From JBBIQV01 sp964555285 (lineage in GTDB: Bacteria > Nitrospirota > Nitrospiria > Nitrospirales > Nitrospiraceae), in contig CAZKRM010000006.1 in the NCBI GenBank assembly GCA_964555285.1, forward strand, positions 62,001-126,000: a stretch of 64,000 nucleotides of DNA, given 5' to 3'. Shown here piece after piece: positions 8,926 through 17,954 of this stretch (its first letter is position 1; each line of letters begins with the position of its first letter). Made by a program: the position numbers and the translations under genes. The notes beneath the pieces are model-generated. The model was not told where the DNA came from, did no database searches, and was given only the letters and a program-made list of their open reading frames with translations.

Positions 8926-9789
8926 TTAGGAGGGTAGGGGTTTCTTTCCGGCGGCGACCGGCTGGGGGAGGGCGTGGTGATCGGGTAGTGATCCGTCGCC
9001 GTTCAACGGAATGGAAAATCCTGCGGCATGAGTGTGCCCCCCACCGCCGAACGAGGCGGCGATCGATCCGACATCGGTGCCGTCTTCGCGCGACCGCATG
9101 CTGTAGTAACGTCGGCCGTCGCGGTCGTGCCAGATGAGGCAGAACGGATGGCAGGGCGACAGCCGCTCGCCGATCTGACTGGTCAAGATCGCGCTCTGAA
9201 CGGCGGGCACGAGTTCTCCTTGAAATTCCATCATCACAGCGTGCGCCGCGAGCTTGCCCACCAGTTCATTTTCATATCGTAAGATCGCGCGCCCCTCCTG
9301 TTCCAGCTCCTGCTGCGTGAAACGGTCCCACAGCTGGAAGTCGAACGGGTAGGAGGCCAAGGCGGCGTTGATCTCTCGGCTGGCAGGCAAGGCCCACTGC
9401 CAGAGGTCCTTGTCCTGAATATATTGCAGCAGCCACGGAGCCGGCTCTGTGTGCGCCCATTCCCAGGCGAGCACGGCGCCGGATTTCTTTTGGTCGAAGT
9501 ATGCGAACGGAAGGCCGGTCAACGCTTGTTCAGCGGTGATGTGATGGTCGAGGACCTGGAGGGATTCTGCCTCTTTCGCCATAGCATCGAGCACCGGTCT
9601 GGCGTAGCTGAAGTCGACGATCACGATCCGCTGTCCAGCGAGCTCCGGTGGTGGAGGGGTCCCATGTTTGACGGGGACAAACTTCGTAGCGGGAAACTGT
9701 TTCCAAATGGCCCAGGCCGCGCCGAACCCATCCGCGCATTCTGCATGGTAGAGGACAACAGTTGGATGTCGATGCAACTTCGCGCTCAT
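8926..9789 (-). CDS. DHH-family phosphoesterase
   Basis: Predicted metal-dependent phosphoesterase acting on oligonucleotides or other phosphodiesters. The ATG at 9789 has GGGAG 5 nt upstream and starts just before the conserved part, so I prefer it to an upstream in-frame start at 9903. Motifs in order: YHAECADGFGAAW (residues 14-27), VDFS (58-61), DHH (81-83) and the DHHA1-type glycine-rich FGGGGHTHAAGF near the C-terminus. At 287 residues it is shorter than most NrnA proteins. Similar small DHH proteins have no settled role, so I stop at family level. Confidence 0.85.
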   Translation of the reverse strand: MSAKLHRHPTVVLYHAECADGFGAAWAIWKQFPATKFVPVKHGTPPPPELAGQRIVIVDFSYARPVLDAMAKEAESLQVLDHHITAEQALTGLPFAYFDQKKSGAVLAWEWAHTEPAPWLLQYIQDKDLWQWALPASREINAALASYPFDFQLWDRFTQQELEQEGRAILRYENELVGKLAAHAVMMEFQGELVPAVQSAILTSQIGERLSPCHPFCLIWHDRDGRRYYSMRSREDGTDVGSIAASFGGGGHTHAAGFSIPLNGDGSLPDHHALPQPVAAGKKPLPS

Positions 9790-9945
9790 GCCGGCTCCCG
9801 TTGATATTATTTCCGCACAGCATACCATGACGCTCGTGCGGGACCAAAGGATGTTATGAGATGGGGGGGCGGCAGGTGAGGGTGGATCAGCACGACGTCG
9901 CACGGCGGGATCGCGGGCCTGCCGACGGATGCAGGGGCGGGCAGG

Positions 9946-10995
9946 CTACGGCAGGGAGTTGATATGATCGATCAGCTGCCTGAGCCGGCCCGCACTGCGC
10001 CGGTTGAATTGGAAGACCAGCCGCGGATAATCTTTGAGGGCGGGCTCGTCCAGTTCCTCGGCCAGAGGCTCGCGTTGTTCGAACGTCCCTTCGCTGAGCA
10101 TATCGTGGAAGGATATGTGCAGCGCCGCCACCTGGTCGTCGTTCAGAGGCCGTGTCAGGCGCATGGCCAGTTGGCGCCCGACGAAGCGGATCGAGTGGTA
10201 CCGACGATAGAAGGTCGCGATCTCGGCGACCGCGGCTTCCTCGGTCTCGACAATCTTGAAGAGGCTCAAGTCTTCCCGGCCGATGAGCTGTCGGTGCAGC
10301 AGTTGTTCTGTCACGAATGCATACCATCTGGTCCAATAGTCGCAGCCGGGTGCTTGCAAGAAGACGATCGGTTGAGGATCGCTCTTGCCCGTCTGGGCCA
10401 GCGTGAGGATTTCAAACCCTTCATCGTGCGTTCCGAAGCCCCCCGGGAACAGAGCGATGGCGTTCGCTTCTTTCTGGAACATCAGCTTGCGGGTGAAAAA
10501 ATACTTGAACGTCACGAGCTTGGGGTCATCGGCGATGACCGAGTTGGCCCCTTGCTCGAACGGCAACATGATGTTGACGCCGAAGCTGTTCTCGCGGCCG
10601 GCTCCTTCCTGGCAGGCCCGCATGATGCCGTCCGCGCCGCCGGTGATCACCATATAACCTTCCTGCACGATCCGGCGCGCGAAGCGGAAGGCGAGTTGGT
10701 AGTTGGGATCATCCGAGGCTGTCCGGGCCGAGCCAAAGATGCTGATCTTGGGCCGATCCCGATAGCCGTGAAAGACCCCAAAGGCGTGTCGGAGTTCCTT
10801 GAGGGCCCGGTTGACGATCTTGAGGTCCAGGGCCTGAAGGTTCGACTCGGACAGCCGCAGCACACCCGTCAGGATCTCCCGCAGCAGCACCGCCGGGAGG
10901 TCGTCTTCAGGGCGCTCCAACAGGGCGCGAACCTGGGACAGGATGTCGTCGTTGCTGAGGGTTATCCGAGGGCGTGTCTGCACGGGCTTCATCAT
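9946..10995 (-). CDS. LOG-family (lysine decarboxylase-like) nucleotide-processing protein
   Basis: Carries the LOG signature LFPGGFGTHDEGFE and the preceding ITGGADGIMRACQEGA phosphate-binding part. The family includes cytokinin-activating phosphoribohydrolases and PpnN nucleotide 5'-monophosphate nucleosidases. At 349 residues it is longer than plain LOG proteins (about 190). The N-terminal helical stretch and the long C-terminal extension make a PpnN-like nucleosidase the likelier role, but PpnN itself is longer still. I chose the ATG at 10995, just inside the conserved part; the ribosome site is weak and the adjacent ATG at 10992 is equally possible. Confidence 0.78.
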   Translation of the reverse strand: MMKPVQTRPRITLSNDDILSQVRALLERPEDDLPAVLLREILTGVLRLSESNLQALDLKIVNRALKELRHAFGVFHGYRDRPKISIFGSARTASDDPNYQLAFRFARRIVQEGYMVITGGADGIMRACQEGAGRENSFGVNIMLPFEQGANSVIADDPKLVTFKYFFTRKLMFQKEANAIALFPGGFGTHDEGFEILTLAQTGKSDPQPIVFLQAPGCDYWTRWYAFVTEQLLHRQLIGREDLSLFKIVETEEAAVAEIATFYRRYHSIRFVGRQLAMRLTRPLNDDQVAALHISFHDMLSEGTFEQREPLAEELDEPALKDYPRLVFQFNRRSAGRLRQLIDHINSLP

Positions 10996-11100
10996 GTATC
11001 CATTTCGGCTGGAAATTGCAAAGCTTGATGGCGCAGAGAGAGTAAAAATTCTACCAACCAACTGCCTACCGGTCAAAAACTCGTAAGGATGGGAAGCGCC

Positions 11101-11874
11101 TCAGGCCTGCGACGGTGGAGTCGAGCATTGCTGCTGAACCCAGGCTCTGATCCGCGCCTGGTCGGAGGGAGACAGGTGCGTGAACTGGATATCAACCCCT
11201 GAAGGCGGAGGTTGCATCGAGGACTCCCAAGCCGTAGGGGTGGCATCGCTGCTGAGAATCCGACCTCGGATGGCAAAGGGGCCGTTCAATCCGGGGATAG
11301 AGAAACAGAGGAGCACGCTCGTGCCGGGCAAGAAGAGCGCACTGCTCCCGACGGTCGCGCCCACATGGCTGAGTTGGGTGATCATCCCTTCGTGTTTCGC
11401 GCCGGATTCTTGACCGTCTGGGACGCTGATGGTGGCTGCGAACAGTGTCTGGCACCGTTGAGGCGCCTGCACGAGATTGTGGGCTGTCAGCACACCCACC
11501 GGCTGGTTCTGTTGGGTGACGATCAACAGGGACACACCGGTTGACGCCATGAGCGACGCCGCGTCCTCGATCACGGAGTCGTATTCGATAAACCGGACGG
11601 GTTTCGACATGATCGAGCGGACTTCGGTGTCCTCTGGCTCGATCCCCTGCGCCATGACGCTCTTCACGATATCGGCCGGGGTCATAAGACCGAAGCAGGT
11701 CTCGGTATCCTTTACTAGAAGACAGGGGACCTGTTCCTTCTCCAGCAGCGAGGCGGCCTCGCTGACCGAGACATCGCCCGGAATCTGTACAACACCTGGA
11801 GTCATCATGTGAGAGACCAACGAGCTACAGTGATCTGCCGCCGGCCGGCGGGAGCGGTTCCCGGCTTTCGTCAT
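11101..11874 (-). CDS. CBS-pair protein with C-terminal PilZ-like domain
   Basis: Two CBS motifs occupy about residues 23-140 of the 257-residue product (MTPGVVQIPGDVSVSEAASL and MSKPVRFIEYDSVIEDAASL). These usually bind adenine nucleotides. The C-terminal 90 residues (LSHVGATVGSSALFLPGTSV, then FAIRGRILSSD) resemble a PilZ domain, which in other proteins binds cyclic di-GMP, but the RxxxR ligand motif is not evident. It could be a signalling adaptor sensing two nucleotide pools. The start at 11874 is one of several; 11808 is the other reasonable choice. Confidence 0.7.
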   Translation of the reverse strand: MTKAGNRSRRPAADHCSSLVSHMMTPGVVQIPGDVSVSEAASLLEKEQVPCLLVKDTETCFGLMTPADIVKSVMAQGIEPEDTEVRSIMSKPVRFIEYDSVIEDAASLMASTGVSLLIVTQQNQPVGVLTAHNLVQAPQRCQTLFAATISVPDGQESGAKHEGMITQLSHVGATVGSSALFLPGTSVLLCFSIPGLNGPFAIRGRILSSDATPTAWESSMQPPPSGVDIQFTHLSPSDQARIRAWVQQQCSTPPSQA

Positions 11875-11983
11875 GGTTCGATCCCATCGCCCGGTGCAGC
11901 GAACTGTGCCCAACCCCGCCGAACACCATTGCGACGTAGGCAAGTATACCAGATCGCTCCCCGGTAAATTGAGCCGTATCTTC

Positions 11984-12001
11984 CCTTGTCAAACAAGGGG
12001 T
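11984..12001. promoter_or_regulatory. Short hairpin upstream of the DUF692 gene
   Basis: CCCTTG-TCAAA-CAAGGG is a perfect 6-bp stem with a 5-nt loop. It lies about 65 nt before the start of the DUF692-family gene, and its right flank continues into TTTGACG, which resembles a -35 element. It may be an operator or the end of a short leader. Only the symmetry is directly seen. Confidence 0.35.
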
Positions 12002-12066
12002 TTGACGAATAGACTAGGCCTGTTCCAGCAATCCAGCAAGCGTTTGCGCGAAAGAGGACAAAGCAG

Positions 12067-13539
12067 GTGGAAATCGACAACGAGTTCAGGAGACGCGTGA
12101 GCCGGATACCGGCCCAGGGGCTTGGTCTGTCCGTGGATGTGTACCAGCCGGATCTGGCGGATTTGATGGAGGCATTGGTGGCTCAGCGCCTGAACGTGGA
12201 GTATTTGGAAGTCTTCAAGGCGGCAGACAAGGCGCTTGAACAGGTGCGGAGCCAGTTCCCAAGCGTCAGGCTCACCTATCACGGTGAGGGGCTCTGGGCG
12301 ACGCAGCCGGATTTTGCTCGCACTCCATCGGTGGAGGAGGAACTCGCGTCAGCCGCGACCCATCTTCGCACGCTGGCCAGCCCTTGGATCAACGTGGAAT
12401 GTGCCACGAAGCAGATGGCCGGCTACTCCTTTGGAACATATCTGCCTCCCTTCTATACACAAGAGAGTGCTGCCGTCACCGCGGAGAACGCCCGCACCAT
12501 CCAACGCTATGTGGATCGTATGCTCGGTCCGGATGATTTCCCCGGGCCGTTGCTCCTTCTTGAAATGGCGCCGCTGACGTATTTCGGTGTCGGAACCCTG
12601 TCGATCCCCACCTTCTTCGCGCAGATCGCGGACCAGGCGCCCTGCGGGCTGGTGTTGGACCTTGGCCATCTCTGGACCGTCTACCGCTACACGGGTCTGT
12701 GGCGACACAAGTCTCTCGAGGGCTTCACCGAGGAGTTCTTCAATGCCTTCCCGATGGAGCGAGTCGTGGAGATTCACCTGGCCGGCCTTGCTGACCGGCA
12801 GGGGGCAACGGGGCAGTCTGAAACTTCGCACGGCGCTCCTCCTCGATGGATAGATGCTCACGGGGTGCCCATTCCGGAAGTGCTGTTCGATATGTTGGGG
12901 CAAGTGCTGGCCCATCCCCGTCTCACGAATCTGAGAGGCATCGCTCTTGAGGTGGACACAAAGCCGATCCCGCACATCGTTCGAGAGTTCGCTCGGCTGT
13001 GCGACCAATTTGGACAAGCGTGGCGGCGATTGGAGCGCGCGCCGGGTGAATCGTCTCAATCGGCCGCCGGGCCGCCGGCGGGTGTCCCTCCTCGCGAGGT
13101 CAACGAGGACGTGACGCACGCACTGAATCGAGACTACGAGCGGTACGCAAAGATGGTCACCGGCCGGCTCGATCCTCATGCCTCCGATCTCCTGCATCCG
13201 GCGTGGTCGTACGAAGATCTCCATCAGTATCAAGCGGTCTATCTCCCCCATGAAATTCTCCATTGGGGTGGGGAACTGCGGGACATGTTTCCGGAAAGCT
13301 GCCGATTGATCGAGGCGCAAGGCATCGGCCTCGCGGACTTCGTGTCGTACTGGTTCCGCGAGCCACAATCGATCACCGCACCGTATGATTTCTTCTTGCT
13401 CAAGATCGAGCGATTCGTTCGATTCATGGCTGAACGTGCGCCGACGATCCGACCGACGGCGGAACGGGAAGCGCACGAGCTGCGGCGCGGGTATACAACG
13501 GCCTGCGAACAGATTGGGACGTTCATCGTGAACCGTTGA
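12067..13539 (+). CDS. DUF692-family (MbnB/TglH-like) predicted multinuclear iron enzyme with long C-terminal extension
   Basis: The first about 315 residues follow the DUF692 TIM-barrel pattern of enzymes such as MbnB and TglH, which modify peptide cysteines with two or three iron ions. Candidate metal ligands stand in order: YHGEGLW (His72), NVECATK (Glu111), LLLLEMAPL (Glu166), LVLDLGHLW (Asp198, His201), VVEIHLAGL (Glu235, His237), DAHG (His265) and ALEVDTKP (Glu295). A further 170 residues (LNRDYERYAKMVTGRL onwards) are not part of the usual fold of about 280 residues and may be a fused partner domain. The GTG start has AGAGG 9 nt upstream. No peptide precursor gene is evident nearby. 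The substrate is unknown. Confidence 0.72.
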   Translation: MEIDNEFRRRVSRIPAQGLGLSVDVYQPDLADLMEALVAQRLNVEYLEVFKAADKALEQVRSQFPSVRLTYHGEGLWATQPDFARTPSVEEELASAATHLRTLASPWINVECATKQMAGYSFGTYLPPFYTQESAAVTAENARTIQRYVDRMLGPDDFPGPLLLLEMAPLTYFGVGTLSIPTFFAQIADQAPCGLVLDLGHLWTVYRYTGLWRHKSLEGFTEEFFNAFPMERVVEIHLAGLADRQGATGQSETSHGAPPRWIDAHGVPIPEVLFDMLGQVLAHPRLTNLRGIALEVDTKPIPHIVREFARLCDQFGQAWRRLERAPGESSQSAAGPPAGVPPREVNEDVTHALNRDYERYAKMVTGRLDPHASDLLHPAWSYEDLHQYQAVYLPHEILHWGGELRDMFPESCRLIEAQGIGLADFVSYWFREPQSITAPYDFFLLKIERFVRFMAERAPTIRPTAEREAHELRRGYTTACEQIGTFIVNR

Positions 13540-13554
13540 ACGCAGGAGATGAAT

Positions 13555-14778
13555 ATGCCCGCACATACCGATTCAGGAATAACGGTGCATGGTCCGATTG
13601 CGGGCTCCTGGTCGTCCCTTCCTCAGCCGATTATCGGATTGGCGCCGATGGATGGCGTGACCGACGCGACGTTTCGACGCATCGTGGCGGCGCAAGGCCG
13701 GCCGGACATCACCTTCACGGAATTTACGAACGTGCACGATGTCTGTCGCGGCCCGGAATTTCTCCTCTCGACGTTGATCTACAGCGAGCAGGAACGGCCG
13801 GTCGTGGCGCAACTGTATGGGAAGGACCCCGCACTCTTTTACCTCGCGGCCCATGCGGTCTGCGAACTGGGGTTCGATGGACTCGACATCAACATGGGCT
13901 GTCCCTCACGAAATGTCGCTGCCTCAGGGGCCGGCGCCGGACTCATCCGAACGCCGGAGCTCGCCCATGCCGTGATGCGCGCGGCCAAGCAAGGGATCGA
14001 CGATTGGGCCACGGGCCAATCCCCCGAAGCAGCCGGGTTCAAGCCTGCGCGCGCGGAGGTACTGCGAGCCATGAACCGCCGGCGGGGCGGCGCGGGTGCT
14101 TCTGCCCGAGGACGGATTCCGCTCTCGGTCAAAACCCGCTTGGGCTATGACTCGGTGGTGATCGAGGACTGGGTCGCTCATTTGTTGAAGGAGGAGCCGT
14201 CCGCCATCTCGATTCACGGCAGGACGCTCGAACAGATGTATCGTGGCGAAGCGGATTGGTCCGCCATTGCGCGGGCGGTTCGCGTCGCTCGCGGCACCGG
14301 CACACTGATCCTGGGGAACGGCGATGTCCAGAGCTGGCGCGATATGGCCAGGCGGGTGCAGGAGTGCGAGGTGCAGGGCGTCTTGGTCGGGCGTGGCGTG
14401 TTGGGCGCCCCGTGGTTCTTCCGGGGTAAGGAGCGGGCGCGGCAGGCGATGGGTGCTGGAGTCGCGAGTGGACAAGCCGATACGGATTTGATCGGGGAAT
14501 CGGTGAGCCTGCGCGAACGGATGGATGTGATGCTGGAGCATGCCCGACAGTTCGAGTTGCTGTGTGGTCAAGAGCAGTTCCGTCGCATGCGGAAGCACCT
14601 GGGCTGGTACTGCAAAGGGTTCCCGCACGCCGCGGCGTTGCGGGCGCGGATGTTCCAGGTCTCTTCCGCCGTTGCGGTGACGCAGATGATCGAGGAATCG
14701 TGGCCGAGCATGTCCGGTGAAGTGCGTGCGGTTGCCTGCGATGATCCCGCCACCTCAACAGTGCCCTCGCCGGCCTGA
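13555..14778 (+). CDS. tRNA-dihydrouridine synthase family protein
   Basis: FMN-dependent enzyme reducing uridines in tRNA. Family motifs: IGLAPMDGVTD at the N-terminus, the catalytic-Cys segment INMGCPSRNVAASGAGAGL, SVKTRLGY, ISIHGRTLEQMYRGEADW, and GNGDVQSWRD with VLVGRGVLGAPW for phosphate binding. Residues about 145-185 (AAGFKPARAEVL...RRRGGAGASARGR) form an Arg/Gly-rich insertion between the Cys motif and the next strand, not usual in Dus proteins. The ATG at 13555 has AGGAG 6 nt upstream; another ATG at 13549 directly abuts that site. The gene starts 15 nt after the DUF692 gene and is followed 3 nt later by maf, so the three look co-transcribed. Confidence 0.9.
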   Translation: MPAHTDSGITVHGPIAGSWSSLPQPIIGLAPMDGVTDATFRRIVAAQGRPDITFTEFTNVHDVCRGPEFLLSTLIYSEQERPVVAQLYGKDPALFYLAAHAVCELGFDGLDINMGCPSRNVAASGAGAGLIRTPELAHAVMRAAKQGIDDWATGQSPEAAGFKPARAEVLRAMNRRRGGAGASARGRIPLSVKTRLGYDSVVIEDWVAHLLKEEPSAISIHGRTLEQMYRGEADWSAIARAVRVARGTGTLILGNGDVQSWRDMARRVQECEVQGVLVGRGVLGAPWFFRGKERARQAMGAGVASGQADTDLIGESVSLRERMDVMLEHARQFELLCGQEQFRRMRKHLGWYCKGFPHAAALRARMFQVSSAVAVTQMIEESWPSMSGEVRAVACDDPATSTVPSPA

Positions 14779-14781
14779 GGC

Positions 14782-15411
14782 ATGCGGCTCATTCTGGCTT
14801 CGACCTCTCCCCGCCGACAGGAACTCCTCAGCCTCCTTCAGATTCCCTTCGAGGTGGTCGCCCCGGTATTCGAGGAAGACGTGCAACCCGGCCGGTTCGC
14901 CGAGGACCAGGTCCAAGCGTTCGCACGGGGCAAGGCCAAGTCTTGTGCGGTGTGCAATCCCGACGCATTCGTGCTTGGGAGCGATACGCTGATCGCCTGC
15001 GATGGCGACATCATGGGCAAGCCGGCTGATGCCGAGGAGGCTCGAAGCATGTTGCGGCGACTCGCTGGGCGGGCACACGTGATCTACACGGCGATCTCCC
15101 TCCAGCATGCGCGGGACCGGGTCGATGACGTGGCCATCGAGCCGGTGCGGGTCTGGATGAAACCGGCGAGCGAACAGGAGATTGACGCGTACGTGTCCAC
15201 GGGAGAAAGTCTGGGCAAGGCAGGGTCCTACGCTATTCAAGGAGTAGGTGCGCGCCTGATCGACAGGATCGAAGGGGACTATCCGGCCGCTGTAGGACTG
15301 CCGCTCCGAGCGGTGGCGACCATGCTGGAGAAGCATGGGGTCGTGGTGCCGGTCGATGTCGAACGCCTGTACGGCATGAAGCCGTATGCGAACTGGCCGC
15401 GGTTCGCCTGA
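14782..15411 (+). CDS. Maf-family nucleoside triphosphate pyrophosphatase
   Basis: House-cleaning enzyme that hydrolyses non-canonical or methylated NTPs, or dTTP and UTP. Typical motifs: LASTSPRRQELL at the start, LGSDTLIACDGDIMGKP in the middle, and GKAGSYAIQGVGARLIDRIE with a final GDYPAAVGLPL. Its 209 residues match the family. It begins 3 nt after the Dus gene stop. Which Maf subfamily it belongs to cannot be fixed from motifs alone. Confidence 0.9.
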   Translation: MRLILASTSPRRQELLSLLQIPFEVVAPVFEEDVQPGRFAEDQVQAFARGKAKSCAVCNPDAFVLGSDTLIACDGDIMGKPADAEEARSMLRRLAGRAHVIYTAISLQHARDRVDDVAIEPVRVWMKPASEQEIDAYVSTGESLGKAGSYAIQGVGARLIDRIEGDYPAAVGLPLRAVATMLEKHGVVVPVDVERLYGMKPYANWPRFA

Positions 15412-15415
15412 TGGT

Positions 15416-15445
15416 TTGCAATGCATCGGCCCTTTTCCGTACAAT
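15416..15445 (+). promoter_or_regulatory. Sigma70-type promoter for the exported-protein gene
   Basis: TTGCAA at 15416-15421 and TACAAT at 15440-15445 are separated by 18 nt. The -35 lies just inside and after the maf stop codon. The -10 is followed by GCGCGCC, a GC-rich discriminator shared with other promoters in this window. Confidence 0.5.
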
Positions 15446-15485
15446 GCGCGCCATTCATCGGGCGTTTTATCCAGGGAGGCAGGTA

Positions 15486-16160
15486 ATGGAGAGTGGAACG
15501 CGCGTGACGGTGCAGAGCACATGTCTGGGTGTGGCGCTGGGGCCGTGCGTCCTGTTCCTGTGTCTGGGGAGCTACCAGCCCGCGTCCGCGATCGATGTGA
15601 AGCTCAACATGGACGAAGCCAGGAAGGCACTGGATGCCGGGCGTAGGCCGATGGAAAAGGCCACTACGCCGGAAGACGTGAAGAAGGTCCTGCAACAGGC
15701 GTCGTTGGTGACACGTGTCGGGTCTGACCCGGAAAAGGACTCCTGCGGAGCCAGCGCGATCTTGCGGACCAAGCGGTACCGGCTGGAAGCGTTCGGGCGG
15801 CAAGAAGCGGCGGAATCCAAGAAACAGAAAAAAGACGTGCGGATGCCGGACGAGTTCATTCAGAAGGTCATCGACATGCCCAACATGGAGATCGAAGTCC
15901 AGCTCTGCGGCGATGACGAGTACTTCGCCGAAGGCGTCCAGGTTGCCTTCCAGCAGGGCAGCAAAAACATCAAGCCCGTGGACGTGAGCCCGGCAGATCG
16001 GGGACGCAAGAATGAAGGGCAGGAGCCGGCCTATCGGTCGCGCTTCACGGCCCGGTTCGCGTACGAGAGTTTCGATCCCAATGCCAAGACCAAGGTGGTG
16101 GTGTTCTTCCCCGACGGAAAAATGGTCGAGTTCGACGCTGATCTCTCCAAGGTGAAATAA
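15486..16160 (+). CDS. Exported protein of unknown function
   Basis: I do not recognise the family. The ATG at 15486 is preceded by AGGGAGG, and the first about 35 residues form a signal peptide (CLGVALGPCVLFLCLGSY, probable cleavage after ASA). The mature part of about 190 residues is charged and has one Cys pair candidate (SCGASAIL and QLCGDDEYF). It ends in a beta-rich stretch (SRFTARFAYESFDPNAKTKV). The own promoter at 15416 suggests it can be expressed independently of maf. The gene is followed by 208 nt without a recognisable feature before the restriction locus. Confidence 0.7.
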   Translation: MESGTRVTVQSTCLGVALGPCVLFLCLGSYQPASAIDVKLNMDEARKALDAGRRPMEKATTPEDVKKVLQQASLVTRVGSDPEKDSCGASAILRTKRYRLEAFGRQEAAESKKQKKDVRMPDEFIQKVIDMPNMEIEVQLCGDDEYFAEGVQVAFQQGSKNIKPVDVSPADRGRKNEGQEPAYRSRFTARFAYESFDPNAKTKVVVFFPDGKMVEFDADLSKVK

Positions 16161-16368
16161 CCATCGGCCGCTTCGGCAACACCCCACCCGCTGTTCTGCC
16201 ATCACGTTCCTCTCGCTCCGGCAACAGGAATCCATCACCGCCCTGGAACCAGGGTGCTCACGCCAACGGTCTCGGATATTCCTATTTCTCTCAGCCCGTC
16301 GCGTGATTTTGCAAAGAGAAAAGGCGTATCCTTCTTCGTAAGGCGGCTACGGTGAATCGAGGTTTACT

Positions 16369-17954
16369 ATGCTCTGGGTCTCCCCCTCTAAAAAAGACAC
16401 CGGAACGCAGACCCTTGAAGATCGCCTCTGGCAAGCGGCCTCAACGCGGCACAATATTCCAGCCCCGTCCTCGGCCTCATCTTTCTCCGTTTCGCCGATG
16501 TCCGCTTTGCGAAAATCCGGGCCGGTTTGGAGAAAATGGCGTCCTCGTCGCGTCGTGGTTCTCGCGTGGACGAACCGACTGCTTACCACGCCGAAGGCGT
16601 GCTCTATCTCACGCCCAACGCCCGCTTCGACAAGCTCCTGCATCTGCCAGAAGGAAGCAATGTCGGCAAGGTGATCAACGAGGCGATGCGTGATATCGAG
16701 AAGCACAATCCCCAGCTCGCCGGGGTGCTGCCCAAGACATACGAAATCTTCACCAGCACGCTCCTGAAAGAACTTCTCAAGCGCGTCTCCGAGATCCCCG
16801 CCACCATCGACTATGACGCCTTCGGCCGCATTTACGAATACTTCCTTGGCGAATTCGCTAGGACGGAAGGGCAGAAGGGCGGCGAGTTCTATACCCCGTC
16901 CAGCATCGTGCGCTTCCTGGTCGAAGTCTTGGAGCCCTACCACGGCCGCATTCTGGATCCTGCCTGCGGCTCCGGTGGCATGTTCGTTCAGAGCGCCCGC
17001 TTCGTGGCCGAACACAAGAAGAACCCGTCCTCCGAACTCGCCATACATGGACAGGAGAAAGTCGCGGCCACCGTCGCTCTCTGCCGCATGAACTTGGCCA
17101 TGCACGGCCTCGAAGGGGATATCAAAGAAGCCATCACCTACTACGACGATCTGCACAGCAGCACAGGACGGTTCGACTTCGTCCTCGCTAATCCTCCCTT
17201 CAACGTGAACGCCGTCGATAAGGAACGGCTGGAAGCCGAGGTGGGGAAAGGCCGCCGCTATCCCTTCGGCCTCCCGCGCACGGACAACGCCAACTATCTC
17301 TGGATTCAACTCTTCTATTCGACGCTCAGCGGGAATGGCCGGGCCGGGTTCGTCATGGCCAATTCCGCGTCCGATGCCCGCTCTTCCGAGCAGGATATCC
17401 GTAAACAGCTCATTGAAGCCCGCGCCGTCGATGTCATAGTCGCGGTCGGGCCGAACATGTTCTACACCGTGACGCTGCCCTGCACCCTCTGGTTCCTCGA
17501 CAAGGGGAAGCAGAAGACGCCACGCGCCGACAAGATTCTCTTTCTCGATGCGAGGCATATCTATCGGCAGGTGGATCGAGCCCACCGGGATTGGACAGAA
17601 GGCCAGATCGGTTTCTTAGCCAACGTCGTCCGTTTGTATCGAGACGAGGAACCAGATTTTACACTCGGCGGGGCGGAAGCAGAAGACAAGCTGAAAAAAG
17701 TCTTTGGCAAGAAGCTCAAGTTTGCCGACGTGCCCGGCCTATGCAAAGCCGCCACGATCAAAGAGATCGAAGCACAGGGATGGTCCTTAAACCCAGGCCG
17801 CTATGTGGGTGTGGCGCCGGGCGAGGAAGTCAGCGACGAGGATTTCAAGGAACAACTCGAAACTCTCAATGAGGAACTTGAAGCCTTGAATGCCCAGGCC
17901 CGTGATTTCGAACAGACCATCGCCCAAAACGTGGCCGAGATTCTTGAGGCGTGA
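16369..17954 (+). pseudogene. hsdM: Type I restriction-modification methyltransferase subunit HsdM, frameshifted near the N-terminus
   Basis: The adenine methyltransferase core is intact: DPACGSGGMFVQSARF (motif I) and VLANPPFNV (motif IV). The N-terminus is split between frames. From ATG 16369 the frame reads TLEDRLWQAAST, the expected HsdM start. The next conserved block (NAAQYSSPVLGLIFLRFADV, about 16449-16510) is in another frame that joins the main body. The junction near 16440-16450 lacks the few residues (usually like DKLRG) that HsdM has after QAA. So this is a small deletion with a frameshift, not just one lost base. The main frame has no ATG before 16527 (MEKMASSSRR), which gives a 475-residue product without the N-terminal helix. 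The product could still be partly active or complemented. Confidence 0.8.

Noticed and set aside
11870..11890. GGTTCGATCCC resembling a tRNA T-arm
   Set aside because: No acceptor, D or anticodon stem can be built around it, and it lies at the start of a protein gene.
12349..13566. 405-codon minus-strand frame
   Set aside because: It is antisense to the DUF692-family gene, with shadow-type composition and no ribosome site.
16347..17585. 412-codon minus-strand frame
   Set aside because: Antisense to hsdM, whose methyltransferase motifs are clear on the plus strand.
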